From positions 1-64,000 of the forward strand of contig JAVBLA010000009.1 in NCBI GenBank assembly GCA_031553775.1: 64,000 bases of DNA. The letters run 5' to 3'. The stretch comes from JAISFI01 sp031553775 (GTDB lineage Bacteria; Bacteroidota; Bacteroidia; Bacteroidales; Azobacteroidaceae). Of the stretch, positions 8,868 through 19,537 are shown one piece after another (position 1 is the first letter of the stretch; each line of letters starts with the position of its first letter). The notes beneath the pieces are model-generated. The model did not search any database. It saw only the letters and a program-made list of their open reading frames with translations, and was not told the DNA's origin. The position numbers and the translations under genes were made by a program.

Positions 8868-10118
8868 TTATTTAAGTGCGGGGGGTAAGGTGTTTTCTTC
8901 CATTTTCGGGATTTGCCGGGTAAAACCGATTTCTTTTCTCAGCATTTTGCCGGCTTGCCCGGTCAGCCAAAGATAAAAATCAGTAGGTAAATGGTCTTCA
9001 ATTCCTTCGAATTTGAGATTACCATCGGGGAGATTACGCCGGTTGGCACATTTGAAAATGGCGGTTCCTTCATCGATTTCATCAAACATAGCTACATAGA
9101 TCATTTCCGCTCCATATTCTATCGATGAGGAAAATTGTTTCCAGAGAAAAGAACCAGAATTCCGGTCGACATAAAACGAATTCTCTCCTTTCATATTTTT
9201 CCATGAAAAACCAGGGTAACACAAGGGAACATAATCCACCTTGTTCTTCTTGCACCACTCGATATCTTTTTTAATAATTGACTTGAAGTTTTCATATGCT
9301 TTTTCATCGTACCTGCCCACAAACCAGGGCAAAACGATATCGCATTTTTTGATTAACTCGTGGAGCTCGGGGTTGGATTCGGTATCGCTTCGCAGTTCTC
9401 GCCAATAGGTCGGAACTCCGATCATGATGCTATATCCGCGTTTTTTCAGGCCATCGATGATTTTCACGGCTTCGTTTAATCCGTATTTCCGGTTGTCGTT
9501 AAAACCAATACCCCAAACGGCAACCAAGGGTTTTCCATTATGGTATAAGTAGCAAGCCGATGTGCCTTTTCCCGATTTTAATCCGTATTCTTTATCCAAT
9601 TGATCGATATCATCCAGTAGAATATCTTCATCGCCGGGCGCCATTCCGCTCAGATCATACATAACACTGATAGCCCGGTGGTACTTACGAGAGGAAAACA
9701 TGGCATGTTTCAACACTTTATTAAAATGCTTTTTCCCTTTGGGATTTTTAATTTCAGGAACGAAACGTTGCATAAAGACACCATCTATGCCATACTCTTT
9801 CATCCAGCGAAAGTGCACATCTACAGCAGATGAGTCGCCGGAACTGAAGGTATACGCCGGATTCCCGTCGCGAAAGCTAAGGGGGGTTTTATATAAAACG
9901 GGGTAATCGGATACATCCGGCCAAAAATCGACAGAGCAAGAGCCGGATTTGAATCCATAATGATACCAACCCCTATTTGCTCCGTCGACAGGAGTATTGA
10001 ACCATCCCTGATACCCTGCCATGACCAAGCCTTTATAGGAATTGTATTTTCTGGCAAAAATCTCGGATGGATAGACCAATAAAACGATCATCCAAAACAA
10101 AACTTTCAATTTTTTCAT
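8868..10118 (-). CDS. GH99-like endo-alpha-mannosidase/mannanase
   Basis: A 416-residue secreted protein with an N-terminal signal sequence. GYQGWFNTP and GWYHYGF near the N-terminus and the acidic pair E347/E350 in FDEIDEGTAIF match the ExxE active-site arrangement of GH99, whose bacterial members cleave alpha-mannosides internally. In classical members the motif is embedded in a WNEWHEG-like context, so this is a divergent member and GH71/99-like is the cautious label. It sits 5 bp after the upstream GH2 gene and 21 bp before GH92. An endo-enzyme feeding an exo-mannosidase is the expected pairing. Confidence 0.78.
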   Translation of the reverse strand: MKKLKVLFWMIVLLVYPSEIFARKYNSYKGLVMAGYQGWFNTPVDGANRGWYHYGFKSGSCSVDFWPDVSDYPVLYKTPLSFRDGNPAYTFSSGDSSAVDVHFRWMKEYGIDGVFMQRFVPEIKNPKGKKHFNKVLKHAMFSSRKYHRAISVMYDLSGMAPGDEDILLDDIDQLDKEYGLKSGKGTSACYLYHNGKPLVAVWGIGFNDNRKYGLNEAVKIIDGLKKRGYSIMIGVPTYWRELRSDTESNPELHELIKKCDIVLPWFVGRYDEKAYENFKSIIKKDIEWCKKNKVDYVPLCYPGFSWKNMKGENSFYVDRNSGSFLWKQFSSSIEYGAEMIYVAMFDEIDEGTAIFKCANRRNLPDGNLKFEGIEDHLPTDFYLWLTGQAGKMLRKEIGFTRQIPKMEENTLPPALK

Positions 10119-10123
10119 ATCTG

Positions 10124-13100
10124 TTACTTCTTTAACATTTCATTCAGCATATTGGCCAATAACTTTGCAGCAACCGGATCTGTCAATGTTTTTTCGTGCG
10201 ACATCCCCGAAATAAGGATCTGACCTTTTCCTTCGCTTATCTTTATCAGAGGGAATCCTTTGATTGTTTTCATATACTCTTCTCTTTGGGCCATATCCCC
10301 GCTGATGTATCCATGAATCTTCGTGTGATTGGCTAATTCTTCAACCTTTTCGTTACGATTCACCTGCAGCGCTGCCCGGCACACTACCGGAAGTTCCCTC
10401 TTGTTATTATTGAAATAACGGAGTTCTAACAAGCCGATATCTTCAAATACAGGTGATTCGGGGATCTCCATATTAACGATGTCTCCTTCCGTAGGGATGA
10501 TCCATCCGGTGATGTGTTCGGGGAACATCGCCTGGGCGGCGGCTTCGCTGTTTAGCAGTACGATTTTTCCTCCCAAGGAGACAAATTCTTTCATTTCTTT
10601 TATTTCCGGAGAAGTGAACCCTTTTCCCAGACCTGAAATAACCACTAAATCAGCTTTTGTTTTCAGGGCTGATGAGATACCGGATGTATTTTCATATTTA
10701 ACATTCAACCAATCAAAGTATTTCCCGGCGTTATTTTTGTCAACCAATGCGATTTTCTTTTTGTTGTCTGTCTGTTGCACCCAGTTTTTATCTGCCAACA
10801 AAATGTCGTATTCATTCACGGATATCTGTTTGTCATTCTCGGTCAGCCTCAGTTTAAGTTTAGCGTTGACTTTATGTTCCGGTAAAACCGCCGGGATAGG
10901 GATCCGGGGTGTGATCCATGTTCGTTTGTAATGTTGCACGGCAGGCACATTTTCTTTGCCGGATGCAATGACCTTCCCGTTTACAGTTTCGATCTGCCAG
11001 TGAAGCAAGGTAGGCTTCAATTCGTTACCCGATTCCAGGTCATTGACCACACAGATTCTTGCAGGTAAGTTTTCTCCGGCATAAAAATTCCGTCCCCAAA
11101 GTTCGGCGCTTACCAGTATGGGTTGCAGTGCCCGCTGCATCGCATAGTAAGTAGGATGGGGTTCTATGGTCTTCGCATCATACACATTACGGAACCAGGT
11201 AAGCAGTGCGAAATGGATGATCCCCGATGCCTGATCATTGGTCCGGCGCAAGGTTTCGGCTAATTCGCCGGTAATAAACGACTGCACCCGGAGGAAAGCT
11301 TCCGGATTTCCGAAGGCGTAAGCCTGATATCCCACTAAGGTTTGAGGATTTTGATGAATTAAGGTGTAAAATCTTGTTGGGTGACCGGTTTCATTGTTCG
11401 GATAACCGGTCGACATTTCCTGACTGATTAACGGTCTTCCCGGATTCTTAAACTTTTGCTGGAATTCTCCGTTAAAATGCTCGAACAAGGAATGGTTATA
11501 CCAGTTAACATACGAATGAATATCGTCGATGTCTCCGTCATCGATGCCTTTATAAAAATCTTTCCCATGTTTGGCTTCGTCACGGCGGTAGTTGGAGTCG
11601 AAACAGATGGGACGTGTCGGATCTATGGCGCGCATCCGTTTCACTACATCGGAAATAATATTCATTTTCTTTCTTCTTTTTACAGGATCCGGTTCGTTGT
11701 CGTAGAACTTCATTTCATTGTTGACCGTCCAGAAAAAGATGGAAGGATGGTTCCGGTATTTTTTTAGCAGACTCAGGTATTCGTCGGCCCACATGTCGAT
11801 CAGCAAAGGATCGGGCATGGAGTTGTTGATCATCAGCCAGGGCCAGGTGCCTTCGTGACTGATGCCAACGCCGTTCTGGTCGGCAGCCTGGATCCAAAGT
11901 TTGTTATAAGGAGAAGTATGTGTTCTGGTAATATCTATATTCCCCGCTTTCATCAGCTGGTAGAAACGATTAGCCAGGGCCAGATCGTTAGGAGCCAGGG
12001 CAAACGGCGTATGGTTCCCTCCCCTGAGCCAATAGGGATGTCCATTCAGATAAAATAATCCGTTTTTCGATTCGAATGTGCGGAATCCGGAACGAATGGT
12101 AGCAACATCGACTTCCTGTTTTTTATCGGTAGTCAGCCTGAACCTGAAATCATACAGATTGGGTGATTGAGGTGACCATAAGCGGGGTTTCAGATTTTTG
12201 ACCGTATAGGTCAGTACTTTTTCCTCTTTTTGTTTCAATTCTATTTTCGATAGAGATTCTTCCTGGTATAAAATATTTTCCGTGTCGCTTTCTATGATAT
12301 CAGTCGAAAGATTCACTGTCACCTTTTTATCCGAATGGTTTTTAACGGTTATATCAAACGATGCTCCGTCTAAAGCAGGACGGATGAATACATCTTCCAC
12401 TTTCACCGGATGGGTGATTACCAGTGTTACCGGTTGCCAGATACCGGCAGGAGCGGCGCCATAAAATCCGTGGGCGATATCTTTCAGGACTTTACCGGTG
12501 ACTTTGGAAGCGGCGGTCAGTTCTTTCTTCTTTTCGGGATCTTCATCTAAACGGGCAATAGAGTAGTAGTCAGGTTCGTCTTTGCTGGAGTTCATCTGAT
12601 CTCTTGTAACATAAACGGCTACTAAGTTTTTTCCGGGATGCAACAGTTCCGACACATCTGTCCTTATTTCGCCGAACATGCCCACATGTTTGATAACCAA
12701 GGTTCCGTTAACATACACATCGGCCATCTTCGAGACGGCATCAAACACCAGTTCAAACGATTTATTTTCTATTCCCGCCGGAAGTTCTATCCATTGACGA
12801 TACCAGGCTGCTCTCGTTTTGTTGTAATCGAAAGTGTAATCTTCACACCTGGCAGTCTCTTTCTGGTAGTAAGTGTCGGAAACGCCTTTAGGATATTTAT
12901 TCTGATTCATCCTTTCCCCATGTAACCAGATTCGTATCGGATTCCAGAAACTGGGAACTGTCATCACATGCCAGTTGTTGTCACCAATCTCGGGCTTGGC
13001 TACCTCGACTTTATTAATTTCATAATCGGGTAAAAAGAGCCATTGTCCATCTAACGAAATTTCCGTCCGGCTTGCATTCAGCTTACCTATTACAACGGGT

Positions 13101-13801
13101 TTATATGTGTTTCTTTCTTCAACTCTCTTTTTTTCTTTCTCCTTTTTGGAGGTCGTTTTTTTGTAGACTTTTACCGGTACATTTTTCAGGGCATCTTCCG
13201 CAAGCGGTTCGATGGTGAGATCGTCGAATTCGGTCTCGATCCATCCGCCACCCAAAGTCACAAATCCTGAGGGTGCCAGATTCATATTTTCATCTTTTAC
13301 ATCGATTCTCGGTAAGGTTTCATTGTTCAGGAATACCCGGATACGGTTTTGACAGACTTCAATTTTAAAGTGGTACCATTTACCGGTTTCGGGATGAAAA
13401 TCAAGGGGACACAGATCTAATAACTCGTCTGTTCCCATATAGCCCATCCGGCTTAAATAGAGGTCGTCCTGTACCCCCCCTTTTAAGCCGATGACATAGC
13501 GATCGAAGCGATTATATGCCCTGAACCCTGCCCATATCTGGACTTGCTGAGCATTTTCAGGGACTTGTGCTTTGAATGTAATGGTATAATTACTCCACTC
13601 TTTATTTCCGAAGCAGGCATACGAATCTTTCGATTTGAAGACGCCGTTTTCTATCCGGCAATTTCCACGTCCTATAATATCAAGCGGAGTGGATGCTTTC
13701 GTAAATTTTTCACTGTATGGAGAAAATGCCCATGATTTGAAACACATCGTCATCCAAATACCTGCAATAATCAATAATCGCTTCAATCTTAATACCTTCA
13801 T
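10124..13801 (-). CDS. GH2 family beta-glycosidase with LamG-like N-terminus and amidotransferase-like C-terminus
   Basis: A 1225-residue secreted enzyme. After a signal peptide (about 1-25) comes a LamG/DUF1080-like beta-sandwich (about 27-205). Next are the GH2 sugar-binding jelly roll (YRQWIELP), an Ig-like domain and the TIM barrel. The acid/base Glu is at about 696 in WTVNNEM and the nucleophile Glu at about 795 in ISQEMSTG. The C-terminal 250 residues (ADLVVISGLGKG, GGKIVLLNS) look like a flavodoxin/class I amidotransferase fold. GH2 covers beta-galactosidase, beta-mannosidase and beta-glucuronidase, and specificity is not decided here. A close paralogue lies at 34369-38028 in the second operon. 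The gene starts 13 bp after the upstream barrel/propeller gene. Confidence 0.88.
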   Translation of the reverse strand: MKVLRLKRLLIIAGIWMTMCFKSWAFSPYSEKFTKASTPLDIIGRGNCRIENGVFKSKDSYACFGNKEWSNYTITFKAQVPENAQQVQIWAGFRAYNRFDRYVIGLKGGVQDDLYLSRMGYMGTDELLDLCPLDFHPETGKWYHFKIEVCQNRIRVFLNNETLPRIDVKDENMNLAPSGFVTLGGGWIETEFDDLTIEPLAEDALKNVPVKVYKKTTSKKEKEKKRVEERNTYKPVVIGKLNASRTEISLDGQWLFLPDYEINKVEVAKPEIGDNNWHVMTVPSFWNPIRIWLHGERMNQNKYPKGVSDTYYQKETARCEDYTFDYNKTRAAWYRQWIELPAGIENKSFELVFDAVSKMADVYVNGTLVIKHVGMFGEIRTDVSELLHPGKNLVAVYVTRDQMNSSKDEPDYYSIARLDEDPEKKKELTAASKVTGKVLKDIAHGFYGAAPAGIWQPVTLVITHPVKVEDVFIRPALDGASFDITVKNHSDKKVTVNLSTDIIESDTENILYQEESLSKIELKQKEEKVLTYTVKNLKPRLWSPQSPNLYDFRFRLTTDKKQEVDVATIRSGFRTFESKNGLFYLNGHPYWLRGGNHTPFALAPNDLALANRFYQLMKAGNIDITRTHTSPYNKLWIQAADQNGVGISHEGTWPWLMINNSMPDPLLIDMWADEYLSLLKKYRNHPSIFFWTVNNEMKFYDNEPDPVKRRKKMNIISDVVKRMRAIDPTRPICFDSNYRRDEAKHGKDFYKGIDDGDIDDIHSYVNWYNHSLFEHFNGEFQQKFKNPGRPLISQEMSTGYPNNETGHPTRFYTLIHQNPQTLVGYQAYAFGNPEAFLRVQSFITGELAETLRRTNDQASGIIHFALLTWFRNVYDAKTIEPHPTYYAMQRALQPILVSAELWGRNFYAGENLPARICVVNDLESGNELKPTLLHWQIETVNGKVIASGKENVPAVQHYKRTWITPRIPIPAVLPEHKVNAKLKLRLTENDKQISVNEYDILLADKNWVQQTDNKKKIALVDKNNAGKYFDWLNVKYENTSGISSALKTKADLVVISGLGKGFTSPEIKEMKEFVSLGGKIVLLNSEAAAQAMFPEHITGWIIPTEGDIVNMEIPESPVFEDIGLLELRYFNNNKRELPVVCRAALQVNRNEKVEELANHTKIHGYISGDMAQREEYMKTIKGFPLIKISEGKGQILISGMSHEKTLTDPVAAKLLANMLNEMLKK

Positions 13802-13814
13802 TTAAGTATAATTT

Positions 13815-16577
13815 TTAGTATTTTATAATCTTAGTTTTTGAATTTTGCGTATTTCCGGTAACAGTCAAAATGTACATTCCTTTAGTCAGGTGACTGATTC
13901 CATCCAGACGGACAGGATTGATTCCGGCTTGTATCGTAAGCTTTTCGGCTTTATAACATCTGCCGTCCAATCCGAAAATCATAACTGTTACTTCATCCTG
14001 ATCGCCGGAACTTATTTCTATGTTCAGATTTTCCCGGAAAGGATTTTCTTTTACGATGACCGAATTGCCGTAGAATTTATTATCGGGAATAGCGGTTGAA
14101 CCGGTTTTGTTAAATACGCTTATATCCTGAAAACCAGACATTTCATATTGATAGGGAACTCCCTTGGTATCGAGCAACCATACATAATCGACACCGACGC
14201 CGACCTCCATGAATCCTTCATTTACATATTGCCACTCGCCTAAGCCGGAAGAACTCATCCGGTACACTTTGTTTTGGGCATTGATTCCCCAGACTTCATA
14301 GTTTCCCGCACTTAATTTGATCAGCTTATGCGGATTGTCGACTTTTTTCCATTCCGACCGGTTCTGAGTGGACATTCTCACGATATCTCCGGATGGAGTA
14401 AAGCCCCAGATAAACGATTCATCTGCCGTGATGGAAGTCAGCTCGCCATGTACCTGCGTCCAGTCCCTCAAACCTGCAAAATCCCGGTAATACACTCTGT
14501 TGTTCTGATCGACTCCCCAAAGCATCACCTGTGAAGCGTCTATATCCACTATCTTGATACCGGTCTGTTTATTGTACCAACCGGAACTTGTATGACAATC
14601 CTGGTGGTTTGACAGATCTGCTTGCATCAGGGTCCCTTGCGCATCGATGGCCCAAACCGTACGACCACCCATCGCCAGATCTTTGGCCAGCAGTCTTTTC
14701 AGCGCTCTTCTCCAGGCAACAACAGGGTAGCCATCCACTTCGTTACAAAAAATGTCTTTCCCGTCTCCAATAGCCCAAACATCTTGCCAGCCGGTAACGA
14801 TCTTTGTGAAAGGTTTATCGGATGAAGTTCCATGTTTCTTGATTTCAGACAAATGATGAAGCGGACGGAAAATACTGATGTCGGCTTCGAGATTAGCATC
14901 CCAGAATTCTTTATCCAGATCGTTATACCAGTTCAGGCGATAAGCTCCTCCCAGATTACCCGGCTTGGTGGTATAATATTCATCACAGCCTTCGGCCTCA
15001 AGTAATATCGAGCCGGAATTCCGGTCGGCAAATTCACGGACAAGCGCTATGTATTGATTCGGGAATGCGTATTCCGAATGGTGACTGCGATACCAGGTCG
15101 AGCCTTCACGCCAATCGCCCCAGCCTTCATGCACAATCCACTCTGCCTGTTGCGCATGCCCGTCTACATACACCTGCCTGATCCGGGGTGTTCCATCTGA
15201 ATCGTTTGAAGTAATATGGACATCATCTTTTCTCCAGGTGCCTTGATTGGTTTCCGGATCCCAATCATTCAGGAAACAATCTTGCATCGGCATGCGTCCC
15301 CCATTGAAAGCAAACGCAAATTTTTTGCCGTTAAATTCCCTTATTTCAGTTCTCACATCATTGCGCCAGCTATACCAACTCTGAATTCCCCAGGCGTAAT
15401 CATTCAGACGAGGGTCGCGAACAAAAAACGTAGTTCCTAAAATTAATGCCACATCCAGGTCAAATTCTTCTTTCATCTTTAGAGCGATGAATTCAAAAAA
15501 CTCTTTCAATTGATATCCGCAATCGGGATAAGTCAAATGAGAGTTAGCTGACCACCATTGCATCGGAACTTTACCATCCTGAGTAAAAAATAACATTTCA
15601 CGAGGAACTGTCTGATAAAATTTTTTAATGGCATAATTCCATACAAATTCCTGGTGTTCACGGTTTCCCCAGACAAGGTCTTCACTTAAATATTTTTTAA
15701 TGGCTACGTGGAAAGCTGCATTGTCTATAAAATAAGCCACTTTCATTTGCCCCCTGGCATAAGGGTTTCGTTGTATGCCATCGACTAAAAATTTCAATGC
15801 GGCACAAGGCATTCCACCAGGGCCTGTTTTATAAGTTCTGTCTGTAATCTGCACTGTACTCAGGTTATCCGGTTCGCCACGTCCATGGGCAAATACCACT
15901 TCCACCTTGGCCTCCGCCTGTTCCTGTATGTAAATATCTGTGGTTTCCTGGGTATAGGGAAGGTTGTAGTTATACATACATTGCTTATTCCAACTCAAAA
16001 CCTGCTTCCTGGAGAAGTTGTTTCCATCCGGATCTTTCCAAACGGGATCTGTTCCGTAATCAGTTCCGTTTAGCAGTTCCCTTGTGCAGTTGTTCGCATG
16101 TCCCCCAGTGGCAAAAGTGTGCATCCCATCCGTAAAATTCAGTTCGTATTTGGTATCGTCATCAAGGACTGTATGGGACAAGCTTTCACTTTTCCGGATA
16201 AAGATCATATCACAATTGACATCCCCCGTTTCGAACACAAGTTTGATGTCATAATAGCCTTCCTGTAAGCTTTTATGTCCCAGGTGTATTTTCCCGAAGG
16301 CATTGCCGGGATTGGAAGGTACTGTTACATTTTCCTGTAAAATTTCGTTGTTAATTTCCAAATGTACCGTTTTCCCTTCAGCACTGGCCACCGCCTGTGT
16401 CGTAAACCGGTAATTTCCTTCCGAGAGCCAGACCTTTTTAAATTGAATCCACTCTCCGGGAGAGGTATTCCCGACATACCAGTTATTGGTATAAGGCTGC
16501 TGTGAAATCTGTCCGGATACGGACAGAGTGCATAACAGCATCATTGTCAGTGTAATATATGTATTAACAATTCTCAT
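13815..16577 (-). CDS. T9SS-tagged CBM-like, barrel and tectonin-propeller protein, copy A
   Basis: A 920-residue exported protein. The start is placed at 16577 (MRIVNTY), because the duplicate gene begins with the same signal peptide; an in-frame ATG at 16622 would add 15 residues encoded by a duplication scar. Order: signal peptide; CBM6-like sandwich (about 20-130, GEWIQFKKVWLSEGNYRF); a central region with a barrel-like motif (GWGDWREGSTWYRSHH, EAEGCDEYY) that resembles DUF5010/GH99-like proteins; tectonin-type beta-propeller blades (VMLWGVDQNNRVYYRDF, EVWGINAQNKVYRM) at about 600-830; and a type A T9SS sorting tail ending in GMYILTV and KTKIIKY. It is probably a surface glycan hydrolase or binder. 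It is roughly 90 percent like copy B by eye. Confidence 0.72.
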   Translation of the reverse strand: MRIVNTYITLTMMLLCTLSVSGQISQQPYTNNWYVGNTSPGEWIQFKKVWLSEGNYRFTTQAVASAEGKTVHLEINNEILQENVTVPSNPGNAFGKIHLGHKSLQEGYYDIKLVFETGDVNCDMIFIRKSESLSHTVLDDDTKYELNFTDGMHTFATGGHANNCTRELLNGTDYGTDPVWKDPDGNNFSRKQVLSWNKQCMYNYNLPYTQETTDIYIQEQAEAKVEVVFAHGRGEPDNLSTVQITDRTYKTGPGGMPCAALKFLVDGIQRNPYARGQMKVAYFIDNAAFHVAIKKYLSEDLVWGNREHQEFVWNYAIKKFYQTVPREMLFFTQDGKVPMQWWSANSHLTYPDCGYQLKEFFEFIALKMKEEFDLDVALILGTTFFVRDPRLNDYAWGIQSWYSWRNDVRTEIREFNGKKFAFAFNGGRMPMQDCFLNDWDPETNQGTWRKDDVHITSNDSDGTPRIRQVYVDGHAQQAEWIVHEGWGDWREGSTWYRSHHSEYAFPNQYIALVREFADRNSGSILLEAEGCDEYYTTKPGNLGGAYRLNWYNDLDKEFWDANLEADISIFRPLHHLSEIKKHGTSSDKPFTKIVTGWQDVWAIGDGKDIFCNEVDGYPVVAWRRALKRLLAKDLAMGGRTVWAIDAQGTLMQADLSNHQDCHTSSGWYNKQTGIKIVDIDASQVMLWGVDQNNRVYYRDFAGLRDWTQVHGELTSITADESFIWGFTPSGDIVRMSTQNRSEWKKVDNPHKLIKLSAGNYEVWGINAQNKVYRMSSSGLGEWQYVNEGFMEVGVGVDYVWLLDTKGVPYQYEMSGFQDISVFNKTGSTAIPDNKFYGNSVIVKENPFRENLNIEISSGDQDEVTVMIFGLDGRCYKAEKLTIQAGINPVRLDGISHLTKGMYILTVTGNTQNSKTKIIKY

Positions 16578-16588
16578 TCTGCATTTCT

Positions 16589-16714
16589 TATTGGCGTTTG
16601 AATTGCTCTCGAAAATTTTCACAAAATGTATAAGATGCTAATAATAATTGATTTATCTTCAGGTGAGCACTTGTAATAATCAATAATCGCATCAATCTCA
16701 ACATTTTTATTTAA
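16589..16714 (-). pseudogene. Duplication junction: GH2 5' stub joined to WbsX-lipoprotein 3' tail
   Basis: The gap between the two duplicate genes holds two gene fragments. Positions about 16672-16714 match the first codons and upstream edge of the GH2 gene (13763-13805): on the minus strand it reads MLRLMRLLII against MKVLRLKRLLII, with the start codon mutated. Positions 16588-16610 match 19535-19557, the last codons of the WbsX-like lipoprotein (REQFKR), with one mismatch. Together they mark the novel joint of a tandem duplication spanning from the end of one neighbour to the beginning of the other. About 60 bp between the fragments match neither. Confidence 0.8.
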
Positions 16715-16724
16715 GTATGATCTT

Positions 16725-19484
16725 TTAGTTCTTTATGATCTTGTTTTTCGAATTTTGCGTTTTTCCGGTAACAGTCAAAATGTACATTCCCTTAGTCAGG
16801 TGACTGATTCCATCCAGACGGACAGGATTGATTCCGGCTTGTATCGTAAGTTTTTCGGCTTTATAACATCTGCCATCCAATCCGAAAATCATAACTGTTA
16901 TTTCATCCTGATCGCCTGAACTTATTTCTATGTTCAGATTTTCCCGGAAAGGATTTTCTTTTATGATGACCGAATTAGCATAGAATTTATTATCGGGAAT
17001 AGCGGTTGAACCGGTTTTGTCAAATACGCTTATATTCTGGAAACCAGACATTTCATATTGATAGGGAACTCCCTTGGTATCGAGCAACCAGACATAATCG
17101 ACGCCGACGCCGACCTCCATGAATCCTTCATTTACATATTGCCACTCGCCTAAGCCGGAAGAACTCATCCGGTACACTTTGTTTTGGGCATTGATACCCC
17201 AGACTTCATAGTTTCCGGCGCTTAGTTTGATCAGCTTATACGGATTGTCGATTTTTTTCCATTCAGACCTGCTTTGAGTAGACAATCTTACAATGTCTCC
17301 GGATGGAGTAAAGCCCCAGATAAACGATTCGTCGGCCGTGATGGAAGTCAGCTCGCCATGTACCTGCGTCCAGTCCCTCAAACCTTCAAAATCCCGGTAA
17401 TACACTTTGTTATTCTGATCGATTCCCCAAAGCATCACCTGTGAAGCGTCTATATCTACTATTTTGATACCGGTCTGTTTATTGTACCATCCGGAACTTG
17501 TATGACAATCCTGGTAGTTTGACAGATTGGCCTGCATCAAAGTTCCTTGCGTATCGATGGCCCAAACCGTATGACCGCCCATCGCCAGGTCTTTGGCCAG
17601 CAGTCTTTTCAGCGCTCTTCTCCAGGCAACAACAGGGTAGCCATCGACTTCGTTACAAAATATGTCATTCCCGTTTCCAATGGCCCAAACGTCTTTCCAG
17701 CCGGTAACGATCTTCGTAAAAGGTTTATCGGATGAAGTTCCATGTTTCTTAATATCCGACAAATGATGGAGCGGACGGAAAACACTGATATCCGCTTCTA
17801 AATTAGCATCCCAGAATTCTTTATCCATGTCATTATACCAGTTCAAACGGTAGGCTCCTCCTGAATTACCCGGCTTGGTGGTATAATATTCATCACAACC
17901 TTCCGCTTCAAGAAGTATCGAGCCGGAATTCCGGTCGGCAAATTCACGGACAAGTGCTATGTATTGATTCGGGAATGCGTATTCCGGATGGTGACTGCGA
18001 TACCAGGTCGAGCCTTCGCGCCAGTCACCCCAGGCTTCCAGCACCACCCATTCCGCCTGTTGCGCATGTCCGTCTACATACACCTGCCTCATCCGGGGTG
18101 TTCCATCTGTATCGTTTGAAGTAATATGAACATCGTCTTTTTTCCAGGTGCCTTGATTGGTTTCCGGATCCCAATCGTTTAGGAAACAATCTTTCATTGG
18201 CATCCGTCCGCCATTAAAAGCAAACGCGAATTTTTTGTCCTTGAAATCCCGTATTTCAGTCCTTACATCATTGCGCCAGCTATACCAACCTTGAATACCC
18301 CAAGCGAGATCATTCAGGCGGGAGTCGCGGTCGAAAAATGAAGTCCCCAGAATAAATGCCACATCCAGGTCGAATTCTTCTTTCATCTTTAGAGCGATGA
18401 ATTCAAAAAACTCTTTCAATTGATATCCGCAATCGGGATAAGTCAAATGAGAGTTAGCCGACCACCATTGCATCGGAACTTTACCATCCTGAGTGAAAAA
18501 TAACATTTCACGAGGAATTTCCCGGTAAAATTTTTTGATGGAATAATTCCATATAAACTCCTGATGCTCCGGATTTCCCCAAACCAGATCTACACCTAAA
18601 TATTTTTTGATTCCCAAATGGAAAGTTGCATTGTCTGCAAAATAGGCGATTTTCATTTGTCCCCTGACATAAGGGTTCCGTTGTATGCCATCGACTAAAA
18701 ATTTCAATGCGGCACAAGGCGCACCTCCGGGCCCGGTTTTATAGGTCCTGTCTGAAATCTGCACCGTGCTCAGGTTATCCGGTTCGCCACGTCCATGGGC
18801 AAATACCACTTCTACCTTGGCTTCAGCCTGTTCCTGCACATAAATATCTGTGGTTTCCTGGGTATATGGAAGGTTGTAATTGTATATAGATTGTTTATTC
18901 CAACTCAAAACCTGCTTTCTGGAAAAATTGTTTCCGTTCGGGTCTTTCCAAGTGGCATCTGCTCCGGCATCGGTTCCGTTCAACAGTTCTCTAGTGCTAT
19001 TTGCATGCCCTCCGATCGCAAAAGTGTGCATCCCGTCTGTAAGGTTCAGCTCGTATTTTGTATCGTCATCAAGGACAGTATTTGACAAACTTTCACTTTT
19101 CCGGATAAAGATCATATCACAATTGACATCTCCGGTTTCGAAAACCAGTTTGATATCATAATAGCCTTCCTGCAAGCTTTTGTATCCCAAAAGTACCTTC
19201 CCGAAGGTGTTTTCCGGATTGAAAGGGACTGCTACATTTTCCTGTAATATTTCGTCATTGATTTTCAAATGTACGGTTTTGCTTTCAGCACTGGCTACCG
19301 CCTGTGTGGTAAACCGGTAATCTCCTTTTGACAGCCAGACCCTTTTGAATTGAATCCACTCTCCGGGAGAGGTATTCCCGACATACCAGTTATTGGTATA
19401 AGGCTGCTGTGAGATCTGTCCGGATACGGACAGACTGCATAACAGCATCATTGCCAAAACGACAAATGTATTAATAATTCTCAT
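16725..19484 (-). CDS. T9SS-tagged CBM-like, barrel and tectonin-propeller protein, copy B
   Basis: A 919-residue paralogue of copy A with the same domain order: signal peptide MRIINTFVVL, CBM6-like domain, DUF5010/GH99-like barrel region with WGDWREGSTWYRSHHPEY, tectonin-like propeller, and type A T9SS tail ending KNKIIKN. Differences are scattered and mostly conservative, for example GHANSTRELL here against GHANNCTRELL in copy A, and DLVWGNPEHQ against DLVWGNREHQ. Both copies keep all blocks, so both look functional. This copy retains the native upstream neighbour, so it occupies the original position after the WbsX-like gene. Confidence 0.72.
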   Translation of the reverse strand: MRIINTFVVLAMMLLCSLSVSGQISQQPYTNNWYVGNTSPGEWIQFKRVWLSKGDYRFTTQAVASAESKTVHLKINDEILQENVAVPFNPENTFGKVLLGYKSLQEGYYDIKLVFETGDVNCDMIFIRKSESLSNTVLDDDTKYELNLTDGMHTFAIGGHANSTRELLNGTDAGADATWKDPNGNNFSRKQVLSWNKQSIYNYNLPYTQETTDIYVQEQAEAKVEVVFAHGRGEPDNLSTVQISDRTYKTGPGGAPCAALKFLVDGIQRNPYVRGQMKIAYFADNATFHLGIKKYLGVDLVWGNPEHQEFIWNYSIKKFYREIPREMLFFTQDGKVPMQWWSANSHLTYPDCGYQLKEFFEFIALKMKEEFDLDVAFILGTSFFDRDSRLNDLAWGIQGWYSWRNDVRTEIRDFKDKKFAFAFNGGRMPMKDCFLNDWDPETNQGTWKKDDVHITSNDTDGTPRMRQVYVDGHAQQAEWVVLEAWGDWREGSTWYRSHHPEYAFPNQYIALVREFADRNSGSILLEAEGCDEYYTTKPGNSGGAYRLNWYNDMDKEFWDANLEADISVFRPLHHLSDIKKHGTSSDKPFTKIVTGWKDVWAIGNGNDIFCNEVDGYPVVAWRRALKRLLAKDLAMGGHTVWAIDTQGTLMQANLSNYQDCHTSSGWYNKQTGIKIVDIDASQVMLWGIDQNNKVYYRDFEGLRDWTQVHGELTSITADESFIWGFTPSGDIVRLSTQSRSEWKKIDNPYKLIKLSAGNYEVWGINAQNKVYRMSSSGLGEWQYVNEGFMEVGVGVDYVWLLDTKGVPYQYEMSGFQNISVFDKTGSTAIPDNKFYANSVIIKENPFRENLNIEISSGDQDEITVMIFGLDGRCYKAEKLTIQAGINPVRLDGISHLTKGMYILTVTGKTQNSKNKIIKN

Positions 19485-19537
19485 TCTGTATTTTTATGAG
19501 AGGCTGTATCGGTGTGGACATAGCCTCTTGTTTTTTA

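Noticed and set aside
16578..16622. 15-residue N-terminal extension of copy A
   Set aside because: Encoded by the duplication scar and would bury the signal peptide; copy B starts at the internal Met equivalent.
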